Shown here in pieces: positions 6,316 to 15,087 of a stretch of DNA of 35,438 bases. The number at the start of each line of letters is the position of its first letter. Within the stretch, counting starts at the first letter, position 1. Source of the DNA: a bacterium HR11 (lineage in GTDB: Bacteria > Acidobacteriota > HRBIN11); the NCBI GenBank assembly GCA_002898535.1, contig BEHN01000005.1, positions 1 through 35,438 on the forward strand, read 5' to 3'. The translations under genes were made by a program, and so were the position numbers. The notes beneath the pieces were generated by a model. That model saw only the letters and a list, made by a program, of their open reading frames with translations, did not search any database and had not been told where the DNA came from.

Positions 6316-6431
6316 CAGACCGCTGACCATAGACCCCAGACCATAGACCTGTTGGGGCCATCCGGTTGCCCTCGTCGGGGGATGCAGAAGGCCCAACCCC
6401 CGAGGCAGGTCCATGGTCTGTGGTCCATGGT
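6316..6431. repeat. CCATAGAC/CCATGGTC tandem array
   Basis: Degenerate 7-bp units of the type CCATAGA and TATGGTC fill the gap between the IS end and the glutamate synthase stop. The strand sense reverses in the middle, so a long hairpin can form. The same family recurs near 13820, 25430 and 32680. Confidence 0.7.
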
Positions 6432-9047
6432 CTATGGTCTATGGTCCGTTTTGACCCAAGCCTCTTCGGGCAGGAGGGCCTTGTGGCCGGCGGGTCGGAC
6501 CTTACGGTAGACCCGCTCGGGCGGCTGGCGGCGGCCGTCGACCGTCAGGAGCCGCTCGACGGGGATGCCGAAGAGACGCTCGTTTTCCTCCAGGTAGGGC
6601 CGAACGAGGTCCCAGTCGGCCGGCGTCAGGTCGGCGTATTCCCCGCCGTTGAGCTGGTCCTCGGTCAACCGCCGGTAAGGGTCCCGGACGTAAATGGCGC
6701 CGCCGGAGGCCAGGGAGAAGAGGTTGCCGCCGGGGTAAGGCGTGTCGAGGTCCCGGACGCGGCCGTCCTCGTCGAGGGCGACCCCGTTCAGGATGACGAA
6801 GCCCCCGTCGTTCAGGGGATCGCCGGCCATGAAGGACTCGGCCAGATAGTCCAGGCAGGTCCCGTTGATGACGACCCGGGGCCGGCCGACGGCGTTGATC
6901 AGGGGCCGTCCGGCCGCATTCCCCAGAATGAAGGCCCGACCGCCCTTGGCCGCGTACATGAACGTCTGACCGACGTCGCCGTACACGACGAGCGTGCCGT
7001 CTTTCATGATCTGGGCGAGCTGGTCCTGGGCGGAGCCGTGGACGACGACCTCTGCTCCGTCCAGGCCCGAGGCCAGGTAATCGCCGGACGACCCGTAGAC
7101 GTCGATGCGGACGCCCCACGAGTCCGGACCCAGGCCGCACCCGATGAACCGCTGGCCCCGGACGTGGGCGACGATGAACCGCCGGAAGCCCCGTCGGTAC
7201 ATGGCGACGATCGCCCGGGCCAGCGAGGCGGGGCCCTCGGCAGGGAAACCCCGGGCGTCGAGGACCAGCGTCGTATCGGCCTCCCGAGGCTCAGGGAGCG
7301 GGGTCCCCCAGCCCATCCATGCGAACTGCCGGCTGGGCGTCTGCCGGAGGCTGTCGAGGACCCGGGCGAGGCTCCGGTCGACGAGGCTTAGGATGAAACT
7401 TCGCTTCATCGACCCCGTCGGGTAGCGCCGGTCGATGAGCCAAGTCAGGAGGTCCAGGACGCGGCGGCGGTCGTCGTCGGTGGCGACGGTCCGTTCCAGG
7501 CCTTCCAAAAAGGCCTGGACATCGGCGTAGTCCCACTCGGGCAGGCGTTCCCGGAGCGCCGTCCACAGTTCTTCGGCCGTCCAGTCCCGGCGGGCCAGAC
7601 GGGTCGGGAGGGCTTCGGCCGGGACGGTCGAGACGCCGCCGTTGCGGTAGTCTCCCGGCGGCCGCTTGGCGGGATTCACGTCGATGGGCCGGCCGAACTT
7701 GTCGGTGCAGAGGAAGGTCGTGCCGTGACCCGTCCGGTCCGGGACGACCGTGAAGATGAAGGCGCCCCCGTCCGTGTGGCTTCCGCCCCGGGCATTCCAG
7801 TACAGGTCCGCATGGGGCCAGAAGCGGGCGTCCTCCCGGGCGAGGCTCTCCAGGGCGGCGTCGATGGCCTGCTTTTCAGAGGCCGCAAACCCGACGGCCG
7901 CCGTCCCCCGCTGGAGGGCGAAGACCTGGGGCCGGAGCATGGACGTGTCGGTGATCCCGATGAGCCGGTAGGCCCCGTCCCGGACGGCCGACTGGGCGAC
8001 CAGGAAGAACCACGGCCCGTCCGGCGAGCCGTGCATGTGGACGGCCTGGAGCATCCGGTAGATCCTCTGCTTGTCCGGCGGTAGAAGCGCAAAGTCCCGC
8101 TCCGTCGTCGGGGCCATCGCCTCGATGACGTACTCCAGGGGATAGCCGTAAATCCGGTGGAGCAGGTCGAAGACTAGGACGGCGACCTCCGTGTCCGTCA
8201 GAAACAGGGGGTAGATGTGCCGCTGGGCCAGGTACGTGCAGATGGACGCATAGTTGGCGAAGTCCCCGTTGTGGACGAGGGCCTCGTGCATCCCCAAAAA
8301 GGGGTGCGCCCCGCCGGGGTGCCAGACCTTGCCCTTCGTCGGGTACCGATGGTGGCCGATCCAGACGTGGGCCCGCAGGTCCTCCAGGCGGTAGTACCGC
8401 ACGACGTCATCGCCGTAGCCGACGAGCTTCAGGATGAGCAGGTTCTTGCCGTGGGACAGGACGAAGGCCCGCTTGTCGCCCGTCGAGGCGTAGTACGTCC
8501 GGTTCAGACGGTAGGTGTTCTGATAGACGATCTCGTCCTCGGCGTCCCGGACGTGGGCCTCCGACAGGCCGTGCTGTCGGAGGAAGGCGTCCCGCACGTC
8601 GGGTCGGACCCGGACGAAGTAGACGTACACGTCCGGCGGCGGGACTTCCAGGCCCGGCAGGGCCCGAAAGTCCGGCAGGGTCGGCACGTGAAAGGTGTGG
8701 TCCACGACGAAGGTCGGCTCGACGTGGGACGCCTCGACCTGGGGCCGGACGGCCGGGTCCAGATAGGCGATGGCCAGGAGATAGTCCGCTTCTAAGACGT
8801 CTGGGGTGACGCCGAAGAAATCCGGGTCCAGGCCGACGGCGGCGATGCCGCCGCCCTTCCCGTTGCCGCGGTTTCGCATCTGTCGCAGGGCCTGCAGGAG
8901 ATGACGGCCCGGGACCGGGACGCTCGAGGCGATCCCGATGACGCCGCATCCGCCCTCGGCCTCTCCCTTCCGGGTCGGGACGACCGCAGGGGGTTCCAGA
9001 CCCACCCGAGAAGCGATCAGGACCTCAGCCAGACGGTGCCTCTCCAT
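6432..9047 (-). CDS. Glutamate synthase GATase + GXGXG subunit
   Basis: This 871-residue protein joins the class II glutaminase domain of glutamate synthase (about 34-450) to a C-terminal GXGXG beta-helix (about 620-830, with GSSGDYLASGLDGAEVVVHG and GTLVVYGDVGQ). The central FMN domain of bacterial GltB is absent and is encoded separately by the next two genes upstream. The catalytic Cys is Cys34 in GGCGVIG, so removal of a 33-residue propeptide is expected, as in several GltB proteins. It would release ammonia from glutamine and channel it to the FMN subunit. The start at 9047 has GAGGTGGG. It is the last gene of a three-gene operon. Related architectures occur in archaeal glutamate synthase, GlxBCD and N-methylglutamate synthase, so the final product is not certain. 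Confidence 0.85.
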   Translation of the reverse strand: MERHRLAEVLIASRVGLEPPAVVPTRKGEAEGGCGVIGIASSVPVPGRHLLQALRQMRNRGNGKGGGIAAVGLDPDFFGVTPDVLEADYLLAIAYLDPAVRPQVEASHVEPTFVVDHTFHVPTLPDFRALPGLEVPPPDVYVYFVRVRPDVRDAFLRQHGLSEAHVRDAEDEIVYQNTYRLNRTYYASTGDKRAFVLSHGKNLLILKLVGYGDDVVRYYRLEDLRAHVWIGHHRYPTKGKVWHPGGAHPFLGMHEALVHNGDFANYASICTYLAQRHIYPLFLTDTEVAVLVFDLLHRIYGYPLEYVIEAMAPTTERDFALLPPDKQRIYRMLQAVHMHGSPDGPWFFLVAQSAVRDGAYRLIGITDTSMLRPQVFALQRGTAAVGFAASEKQAIDAALESLAREDARFWPHADLYWNARGGSHTDGGAFIFTVVPDRTGHGTTFLCTDKFGRPIDVNPAKRPPGDYRNGGVSTVPAEALPTRLARRDWTAEELWTALRERLPEWDYADVQAFLEGLERTVATDDDRRRVLDLLTWLIDRRYPTGSMKRSFILSLVDRSLARVLDSLRQTPSRQFAWMGWGTPLPEPREADTTLVLDARGFPAEGPASLARAIVAMYRRGFRRFIVAHVRGQRFIGCGLGPDSWGVRIDVYGSSGDYLASGLDGAEVVVHGSAQDQLAQIMKDGTLVVYGDVGQTFMYAAKGGRAFILGNAAGRPLINAVGRPRVVINGTCLDYLAESFMAGDPLNDGGFVILNGVALDEDGRVRDLDTPYPGGNLFSLASGGAIYVRDPYRRLTEDQLNGGEYADLTPADWDLVRPYLEENERLFGIPVERLLTVDGRRQPPERVYRKVRPAGHKALLPEEAWVKTDHRP

Positions 9048-9131
9048 CGGCCCACCTCATGTCCTCCGGCAGTTCGGCCATTCGGCCGTCGGGCGACCCC
9101 GCTCAGGCGAGCGGGACTTGCATCCCGCATC
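9048..9131. other. Intergenic hairpins inside the glutamate synthase operon
   Basis: CGGCCATTCGGCCG-type repeats and the hairpin CCCGCTC-AGGC-GAGCGGG (about 9100-9117) are followed by the heptamer array GCATCCCGCATCTCACG. The same hairpin family recurs near 12090-12190. Confidence 0.55.
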
Positions 9132-10436
9132 TCACGTCTTGCGATACACCAGCAAATCCGTCCGCCCTCGGAGCTCCCGGACGCTCCGCAGGCCGAGCCG
9201 CCGCAGGATGTCCCGGAGCTGGAGCTGAAAGGACGCATACAGGCGGCTCAGCCGCTCGGCCCCCCAGTCGGGATCGACGAGTTCCGAGAGCTCCGGGTCC
9301 GTCGTCGTGAGGCCAAAAGGACAACCCCGACCCCGCTCGCAGTTACTGCACCGTGTGCACCCCAGGGCGACGAGTTCGGTCGTCCCCAGGACGACGCCGT
9401 CGGCCCCGAGGGCGATGGCCTTGGCGATGTCATAGGCCGTCCGGATACCCCCGCTGGCCATGAGGACGACCTCGTCCCGGATGCCCTCCTGAATGAGGAA
9501 GCGGTGGACCTTCGGCAGGGCCAGCTCGATGGGCATGGCGATGTTCTTCTTGGCGATCTCGGGCGCCGCCCCTGTCCCGCCGTAGCCCCCGTCGATGTGG
9601 ATGATGTGGGCACCGGCGTAGTAACTCCCGACGGCGACCATGTCGATGTCCGTCGGCGTCGAGACCTTCACGGAGATGAGGGCCTCCGGGTGGATGGCCT
9701 TGACCCAATCGATGTGCTTCTTGTGGTCCTCGACGGAGTAGACGCTGTGGAACGGGAAGGGCGAAAACAGGCTGACCCAGGGGACGCTCTCCCGCATCTT
9801 GGCGACGGCGACCGTCGCCTTGTCCCCCAGGAGGTGGCCGCCGAGGCCCGGCTTGGCGCCTTGGGCATACTTGAACTCGACGATGGGCGCCCGCAGGATC
9901 GTCTCCTCCCGGACCCCGAACATCCCCGTGGCGATCTGCGTGATGACGTGGTCCTTGTAAGGGGTCAGCGAGTCCGGATAGCCGCCTTCCCCCGTACAGG
10001 TGAACGTCCGCCACATCTGAGCGGCCTTCGCCCGGGCCAGCATGATCTGCTCGCTGACGGACCCGAAGGACATGCCGGCCCCATACCAGGGGACGGGAAT
10101 CTCGATCCGGCGGTCATAGGGCCGCCGGTTCAGGGGGATCGACGTGTCGATGGGTTCGTCCTCGGGGAGCCACTTTTCTTTCGGCAGAAACTTAAAGTCC
10201 AGGACGTCGAACCCGCCGCCGGAAGCGCCGACCCGGTATTCGAGGCCGTTGTCGGGGGGTCGGCCCGTCTCGGCCTGGTACCACGTCGCCAGGATGAGGT
10301 CGGCCGTCCATCGGGCGTCGCCCATCGCCGGGGGTCGGTCGAAGGCCAGCGTCGGCCAGACGTGAAATCCCCGATGGAGCGCCGCCCGGTGCTTCTCGAC
10401 GATTCGCATGTCGACCGTCGTCAGGGGCACCTGCAT
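9132..10436 (-). CDS. Glutamate synthase FMN/3Fe-4S subunit
   Basis: This 434-residue protein matches the central synthase domain of GltB, which condenses ammonia with 2-oxoglutarate on FMN. It shows the entry GAGMSFGSVSEQ, the glycine-rich KPGLGGHLLG, the barrel segments ISVKVSTPTDIDMVA, IHIDGGYGGTGAAP and VVLMASGGIRTA, and the Cys cluster GCTRCSNCERGRGCPFG, which should hold the 3Fe-4S centre. The start at 10436 is 9 bp after the upstream gene's stop, and its ribosome site spans that stop, so translation is probably coupled. No GltD-type NAD(P)H subunit is found in the window. The ferredoxin-like N-terminus of the neighbouring paralogue may deliver electrons. Confidence 0.88.
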   Translation of the reverse strand: MQVPLTTVDMRIVEKHRAALHRGFHVWPTLAFDRPPAMGDARWTADLILATWYQAETGRPPDNGLEYRVGASGGGFDVLDFKFLPKEKWLPEDEPIDTSIPLNRRPYDRRIEIPVPWYGAGMSFGSVSEQIMLARAKAAQMWRTFTCTGEGGYPDSLTPYKDHVITQIATGMFGVREETILRAPIVEFKYAQGAKPGLGGHLLGDKATVAVAKMRESVPWVSLFSPFPFHSVYSVEDHKKHIDWVKAIHPEALISVKVSTPTDIDMVAVGSYYAGAHIIHIDGGYGGTGAAPEIAKKNIAMPIELALPKVHRFLIQEGIRDEVVLMASGGIRTAYDIAKAIALGADGVVLGTTELVALGCTRCSNCERGRGCPFGLTTTDPELSELVDPDWGAERLSRLYASFQLQLRDILRRLGLRSVRELRGRTDLLVYRKT

Positions 10437-10445
10437 GGCCGCTAC

Positions 10446-11837
10446 CTACTCCCCAAACCCCTCGATCCCGGCGAAGGCCTCCCGCTCAAGGTCCCGCTGG
10501 AACATACAGCGACCGACCTCGCCCCGAAGGCGGCGGACCTCCCGCAAGCCCATCGCCCCCAGGACCTCCAGGAGCTGGTCCCGCCAGGCGTTCACGAGGT
10601 TCTTGAGCCTCTGGACGCCCCAGGCCGTCTTTAGCCGAGGGAAGGTCACGGCCGCCGGGGCCGGCTCGACGCACTCGCCGTCGAACCGGGCCTGCAGGGC
10701 GACCCACAGGGCCGTGTCCAGGGCGACGGCGTCGAGGCCGCAGATGATGGCCTTCGGGACATGCTCGGCCATCACGATTCCTCCGCTCCCGATCAGGGTG
10801 ACTTCCTCGCGGAGGCCCATATCGACGAGCTGGCGATGCGCCTGCTGAATCAGTTCGATGGCAAACCGCCGGCCCGCATAGCCGTGATAGTCGGCCGTCA
10901 GATGGAAGACCCGCACGCCCGTCCGGACCATCGGCTCGAGGTCGGCGTCCATCGGGACCCGGACGGCCACGAGGCTCTCGGGGAAGCGCGCCCGCAGGGC
11001 CCGGTAGCGGTCGGGGTCCCAGCCCGCCAGGGCGACGATCCGGGGGGACTCCGGGAGCTTCTCCAAGAGGGGCCACGTCTCGGCCCGGACGAGGGGCATC
11101 ACGTGGGGGCCGCCCAGCGAAAACCGTACGACGACCTCGACCGGCAGGATGGCCAGGGTCTCCAGCTGGCGGGCCGCCTCGGCGAAAATCTCCGCCAGCA
11201 CCCGCAAGCGCCGCCCCGGGGGAGGCACGTCCAACACGAAGGGGACCTGGATCGAGAGGACCCGCGGGGTCGGGCCGATGGGATGCCCCGCGGCGTCAAA
11301 GGTCAGGAACGAGGGCTTCTCCCCGATGTCGACGGCCGTCGAGATGAATTCCCGACCGTGGATGCCGTCCCGGGTCGGACGGACGATTTCGGACATGTCC
11401 GTCCACATGCCGTCCCAGCCGTCCCCGCCGAAGGGCCCTCGATAGCCGGCCCCCCGGACGGGCACCCGGCCCGTCCGGGCCTCGTAGAGGATCGTGTCCA
11501 CGTATTCGGGCTTCAGGTACGAGTCTCCCAGACGCAGGCGTTCCGGGTTCGGGCAAATCTGAACGACTTCCGGGTACTGAACGGTACAGCGAAGGCACCC
11601 GACACACAGTTCTTCCTTGGGGGCCAGGCCCCCGACGGGCCGGGAGAAGACGCCGTAGACACAGGGCCGGCTGAGGGCGACCCGCACGTGCCCCCGGAAC
11701 TCGATGAGTTCCTTGAGGACCAGGCCGATGAGGCGGAGCTTTCGGACCCGGACGCGAAATCGGGGCGGGGGCGGGATGAGGTCCGGCGTGAAACGGGTCT
11801 CGATATGATACCTGTGGTATCCGCTCTGGACGGTCAT
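10446..11837 (-). CDS. Ferredoxin-like/degenerate FMN-domain glutamate synthase paralogue
   Basis: This 463-residue protein is the first gene of the glutamate synthase operon. The N-terminal region carries CVGCLRCTVQYPEVVQICP, an iron-sulphur motif with a long third spacing. The segment MSEIVRPTRDGIHGREFIST and the later TLIGSGGI and C-terminal RLKNLVNAWRDQLLEVLGAMG align by eye with glutamate synthase FMN domains, including the neighbour at 9132-10436. Where the neighbour has its 3Fe-4S cysteines, this protein reads ALQARFDGECVEPAP and has lost them. It probably acts as an electron-transfer or structural partner rather than a second full synthase. The start at 11837 has GAAAGGAAAG upstream. 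Confidence 0.75.
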   Translation of the reverse strand: MTVQSGYHRYHIETRFTPDLIPPPPRFRVRVRKLRLIGLVLKELIEFRGHVRVALSRPCVYGVFSRPVGGLAPKEELCVGCLRCTVQYPEVVQICPNPERLRLGDSYLKPEYVDTILYEARTGRVPVRGAGYRGPFGGDGWDGMWTDMSEIVRPTRDGIHGREFISTAVDIGEKPSFLTFDAAGHPIGPTPRVLSIQVPFVLDVPPPGRRLRVLAEIFAEAARQLETLAILPVEVVVRFSLGGPHVMPLVRAETWPLLEKLPESPRIVALAGWDPDRYRALRARFPESLVAVRVPMDADLEPMVRTGVRVFHLTADYHGYAGRRFAIELIQQAHRQLVDMGLREEVTLIGSGGIVMAEHVPKAIICGLDAVALDTALWVALQARFDGECVEPAPAAVTFPRLKTAWGVQRLKNLVNAWRDQLLEVLGAMGLREVRRLRGEVGRCMFQRDLEREAFAGIEGFGE

Positions 11838-12267
11838 GGGGCGGCTTTCCTTTCAGGCGTTAGGGACCGGTATTTTGGGTGTTAGGTTGGATCTGTGACC
11901 CAATACCCAGCACTAAGCCTTAGACCTCCCCTTTCGGGGGAAACTTCATGGGGACAGGCGCTCGGGACCTGCGATCGGGATGTCCAGCCCTCTTAGCTTA
12001 GCCCATCCGCCCGATTTCAGCAAGCGTGTGGGTTCACCGCCCCATCTGCCGACCGGCTGAATGCCCGACTGCCGAACGGCCCCGGACCCCGCTCGTTAGA
12101 GCGGGCCTTGAATCAATCGGCTACGCCCCCGCTCGGGCGAGCGGGGCTGGGATGAAGATGGCAACCCCGCTCTCCGACGAGCGGGTCTGGGATTCCCATC
12201 TTGCATCTTGCATCCCGCATCCTGCATCATGGATCTCGCTCCTGACACCCGCCACCGGGATTCGGGC
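11838..12267. other. Divergent intergenic region, no gene
   Basis: This 430-bp gap lies between the start of the glutamate synthase operon (minus) and the SRAP gene (plus). It should hold promoters for both, but no convincing -35/-10 pair was found. Its right half is made of hairpin repeats and a GCATCTT heptamer array (about 12200-12232). Confidence 0.5.
12087..12190. repeat. Three CCCCGCTC...GAGCGGG hairpins in tandem
   Basis: Three stem-loops of the form CCCCGCTC-N4-6-GAGCGGG, mostly followed by CTGGGAT or a similar tail, start near 12087, 12131 and 12166. Single relatives lie at about 9100 and, as half units, at about 13797 and 30092. The consistent stem with a changing loop points to a dispersed REP-like family. 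Confidence 0.6.
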
Positions 12268-12957
12268 ATGTGCGGTCGATTTACGTTACGGGCCGAGCCC
12301 GACGAGGTCGCTGAAATCCTACCGGGTTTGCAGGTCGGTGCCTGGCCCGGGCCCCGGTATAACATCGCCCCATCCCAGCCCGTCCCGACGGTCCTGAACG
12401 AGAGTCCCCGGGTCCTGACCTGGACGCGATGGGGCCTCATCCCGGCCTGGGCGAAGGACCCCCAAATCGGGAACCGTCTGATCAATGCCCGGGCCGAAAC
12501 GCTCCTGGAGAAGCCCTCCTTCCGGGTGCCCTTCCTGCGACGGCGGTGCCTGATCGTCGCCGACGGTTTTTACGAATGGCCCAAGAAGGTCGAGGGAAAG
12601 CCTCGAATGCCGGTATACTTCCGCCTGAAAGGCCACCGTCCCTTTGCCTTTGCCGGCCTGTGGGACCGGTGGCAGGACCCGAGCGGGGAGGTCCTGACGA
12701 CCTGCACGATCATCACGACCGAGCCGAACGACTTGGTCGCCGCCGTCCACGACCGGATGCCCGTCATCCTGCGGCCCGAGTGGGTCGAGCGCTGGCTCGA
12801 CCCCGACGTCCGGGACCCGGGAGAACTCATGGAAGCCCTGAAGCCGTACCCGGCGGAAGCGATGGAGGCCTATCCGGTCTCCCGACTCGTCAACGACCCG
12901 AGAGTCGACAGTCCTGAGTGCATCCGGCCGGTGGCCCGCTGGGCGAGTGGCGAGTAG
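12268..12957 (+). CDS. SRAP domain protein, abasic-site shielding (YedK/HMCES)
   Basis: SRAP proteins crosslink covalently to abasic sites in single-stranded DNA through Cys2, protecting replication forks. This 229-residue protein starts MCGRFTLR, so Cys2 becomes the N-terminal catalytic residue after Met removal. The other signature parts are INARAETL (Asn), LIVADGFYEWPK (Glu) and HDRMPVIL (His). The start at 12268 is dictated by the need for Cys2; upstream residues in the same frame come from the heptamer array. The last codons and the TAG stop lie in a GCGAGTG/GCGAGTA array. No SOS genes are adjacent, and the downstream enoyl-CoA hydratase is unlikely to be functionally linked. Confidence 0.92.
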   Translation: MCGRFTLRAEPDEVAEILPGLQVGAWPGPRYNIAPSQPVPTVLNESPRVLTWTRWGLIPAWAKDPQIGNRLINARAETLLEKPSFRVPFLRRRCLIVADGFYEWPKKVEGKPRMPVYFRLKGHRPFAFAGLWDRWQDPSGEVLTTCTIITTEPNDLVAAVHDRMPVILRPEWVERWLDPDVRDPGELMEALKPYPAEAMEAYPVSRLVNDPRVDSPECIRPVARWASGE

Positions 12958-12985
12958 CGAACGGCGATGGCGAATAGCGGAATTC
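12945..12985. repeat. GCGAGTG/GCGAATG heptamer array at SRAP stop
   Basis: Tandem 7-bp units of GCGARTR supply the last codons and the stop of the SRAP gene and fill the gap to the next gene. The same family occurs inside the TnpB element ends and at 1033-1069, 19339-19378 and 24557-24573. Confidence 0.7.
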
Positions 12986-13019
12986 CCTATCCGCCATGTG
13001 CCGTGGGGAGGGAGTCCCC

Positions 13020-13781
13020 ATGCTGGAGTGGACCGTCGAAGACGACACGGCCCGGATTCGTTTGAATCATCCGCCGGCCAACGTCATCGACCGGGCCCTG
13101 ATGGCTCGGCTCCAGGAGGTCATTCGTCAGCTCCACGAGGCGCAGGACCGCATCGGGTTCGTCGTGCTGGAGAGCGCCCTGCCGGGGAAGTTCTCCGCCG
13201 GCGTGTCGGTCCCCGAGCACGCCCCGGACCAGGCGCCCGAGATGATTCGGACCTTTCATGAGACGCTGTGGCAATGGGTCCACGTCCCCCAGGTCACGGT
13301 CGCCGCCGTGGACGGATATGCCCTGGGGGGCGCCGCCGAGGTCCTCCTGCTGACGGACTTTGTCGTCGCTTCGGAGCGGAGCCAATTTGGATTTCCCGAA
13401 ATCCGGCTGGCCTTCTTTCCGCCGGTGGCCCTGGCCTTCCTGCCGGACTGGGTCGGCTATCATCGGGCCGCTTCGATGATCCTGCGGGGCGCGTCCGTCC
13501 CGGCGGAGACGTGGCACGGCTGGGGTCTGGTCGAGCGGGTCGTCCCGGCGGAGGGCCTGACGCAGGCCGTGGCCGACCTCCTTGGGGAACTCCGACGTCA
13601 CAGCCGGGCGGCCCTGCGTCTGACCCGACGTTGGTTGAAGCGCCGCTCCATCGAGGCAGGCTGGACCCATCTACGGGCGCTGGAGCAGGCCTTCATCGAG
13701 GACTTACTGCGGCTGGCGGATGCGGCCGAGGGCGTGCGGGCCTTTCAGGAGAAGCGGCCGCCCCGGTGGACGCACCGGTGA
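13020..13781 (+). CDS. Enoyl-CoA hydratase/isomerase family protein
   Basis: This 253-residue protein has the crotonase fold. The first oxyanion-hole segment is GKFSAGVSVPEHAPD and the second is VDGYALGGAAEVLLLTDFVVAS, followed by FGFPEIRLAFFPP, where crotonases place an active-site Glu. The AGVSVPEHAPD variant, in place of the common AGADIKE, is reminiscent of cyclohexadienecarbonyl-CoA hydratases, but no aromatic degradation genes are nearby, so the substrate is open. The start at 13020 has GGGGAGGGAG just upstream. It ends 115 bp from the convergent GAF-ANTAR gene. Confidence 0.85.
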   Translation: MLEWTVEDDTARIRLNHPPANVIDRALMARLQEVIRQLHEAQDRIGFVVLESALPGKFSAGVSVPEHAPDQAPEMIRTFHETLWQWVHVPQVTVAAVDGYALGGAAEVLLLTDFVVASERSQFGFPEIRLAFFPPVALAFLPDWVGYHRAASMILRGASVPAETWHGWGLVERVVPAEGLTQAVADLLGELRRHSRAALRLTRRWLKRRSIEAGWTHLRALEQAFIEDLLRLADAAEGVRAFQEKRPPRWTHR

Positions 13782-13858
13782 GTTGCCGTCCTCTTAGAGC
13801 GGGTCTCGGGTTTCAGAGCAGACCATAGACCCCAGACCTTCGACCCTCATCCCCCGTT

Positions 13859-13883
13859 CCTCTCGCCATGGGGAGAGGGTTTT
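13859..13883 (+). terminator. Weak hairpin with T-run after enoyl-CoA hydratase
   Basis: CCTCTC (13859-13864) pairs with GAGAGG (13873-13878) and is followed by GTTTT. It lies between two convergent genes. The stem is short and the T-run is only four bases. Confidence 0.35.
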
Positions 13884-13896
13884 GAGGGTTTGGCCA

Positions 13897-15063
13897 TCAC
13901 TCCGCCGGGGCGTCGGCGGGTGGTCGGGAGGCCTGAGCCACGTCGTCCCCTTCGGTCTGCCAGAGGCCCTCGGCGATCAGCACGGCCTCGCAGACCTGGC
14001 GGAGGGGAATCCGTCTCTGCATGGCCGTCTGCTGGAGCCACCGATGGGCGTCCGCCTCGGTCATCCCCCGCCGCTCGATGAGGACCCACTTGGCCCGTTC
14101 AAGGACCTTCCGGACTTCCAGGGCCTCCCGGGCCCGCCGGACTTCGGCCTCCAGAAGGATCGTCCGCAGGAAGGCCGCCACGTGGGTCGAGAGGTCGCCC
14201 AGGAGGCTCAGGGTCGAGTCGTCCAAGCCCCCGTCGGCGTAGGCGAGGATGGCACCGACGCACTGGCGGCCGAACCGCAGGGGCACGACGCCCACGGAGT
14301 CTTCGTACACGAAGGGTCCCTGAGACCGGAGCAGGCGGTCGAACAGGGGATGGGACGGTCGAATCCGCATGCCCCGGGGGCCCTGGAACCGCTGTTTCTC
14401 CGGCTCATAGACGAGGACCCGGCACGTGGGGACCCCCAGGATGTCTTCCAGCATCTGGCCGATGAAGGTCAAGGCCTCGTCGACGACGCCCCGGTGGTTA
14501 TCGACGACCCGGGCGAGCCGGAACAGGGCCTCCAGATGCTTGGCCCGCTGTTTGGCCTCGACGTACATTCGGGCGTTCTCGATGGCCCGGGCGACCATGT
14601 TGGCCAGGGCCAGCAGGAGCTCGGTCTCTTCCCGGGTGTGCTCATGGGGCTGGGCGTGCTGGATGTTCATGACCCCCAGGAGCTGGCCGTTCGAGGCGAC
14701 GAGGGGCGCCGAGAAGAAGGCTTCGTAGCGGTCCTCGGGCAGGCTGTGGAAGAACTTGAAGCGTTCGTCTTCGTACGCCCGCGCCGGGATGGCCACGACG
14801 CTCTGCCGCTCGGCGACCCAACCCGTGATGCCCTCGCCGAGCTTCATCTTGATGCGGCCGATGTGACGGGGGTGGGGGGAACTCGCCCCGTACAGGACGA
14901 GCTCCCGGGACGTCGGGTCCATCACGTAAATCAGACAGGAGTCGGCCCCCGTCAGGCGGGCCACGGCGGCGGCGATGGCGTTCAGCAGGGGCTTGAGCTC
15001 CAGGCCAGCCCCGAAGACCTTGATGATCTCCCCCAGGACCTCCAGACGCTCGTCGGAGGGCAT
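13897..15063 (-). CDS. GAF-GAF-ANTAR transcription antiterminator
   Basis: This protein of about 388 residues has two GAF sensor domains (about 10-160 and 185-305), each with the usual LGEGITGWVAE or related strands. A C-terminal ANTAR RNA-binding domain (about 310-365) reads VLERAKWVLIERRGMTEADAHRWLQQ in segments. ANTAR proteins prevent transcription termination by binding leader hairpins, often of nitrogen genes. Here the gene starts just after glutamine synthetase and close to glutamate synthase and amt, which supports that role. The start at 15063 is preferred because AGGAGGGAAGG lies upstream; an in-frame ATG at 15084 has no ribosome site. The signal sensed by the GAF domains is unknown. 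Confidence 0.85.
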   Translation of the reverse strand: MPSDERLEVLGEIIKVFGAGLELKPLLNAIAAAVARLTGADSCLIYVMDPTSRELVLYGASSPHPRHIGRIKMKLGEGITGWVAERQSVVAIPARAYEDERFKFFHSLPEDRYEAFFSAPLVASNGQLLGVMNIQHAQPHEHTREETELLLALANMVARAIENARMYVEAKQRAKHLEALFRLARVVDNHRGVVDEALTFIGQMLEDILGVPTCRVLVYEPEKQRFQGPRGMRIRPSHPLFDRLLRSQGPFVYEDSVGVVPLRFGRQCVGAILAYADGGLDDSTLSLLGDLSTHVAAFLRTILLEAEVRRAREALEVRKVLERAKWVLIERRGMTEADAHRWLQQTAMQRRIPLRQVCEAVLIAEGLWQTEGDDVAQASRPPADAPAE

Positions 15064-15087
15064 GGGACCCTTCCCTCCTGCCATCGG

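Noticed and set aside
6366-10634. Long plus-strand ORFs opposite the glutamate synthase genes (341 and 577 residues)
   Set aside because: They are antisense shadows of GC-rich coding DNA. The minus-strand frames have full family motifs and ribosome sites.
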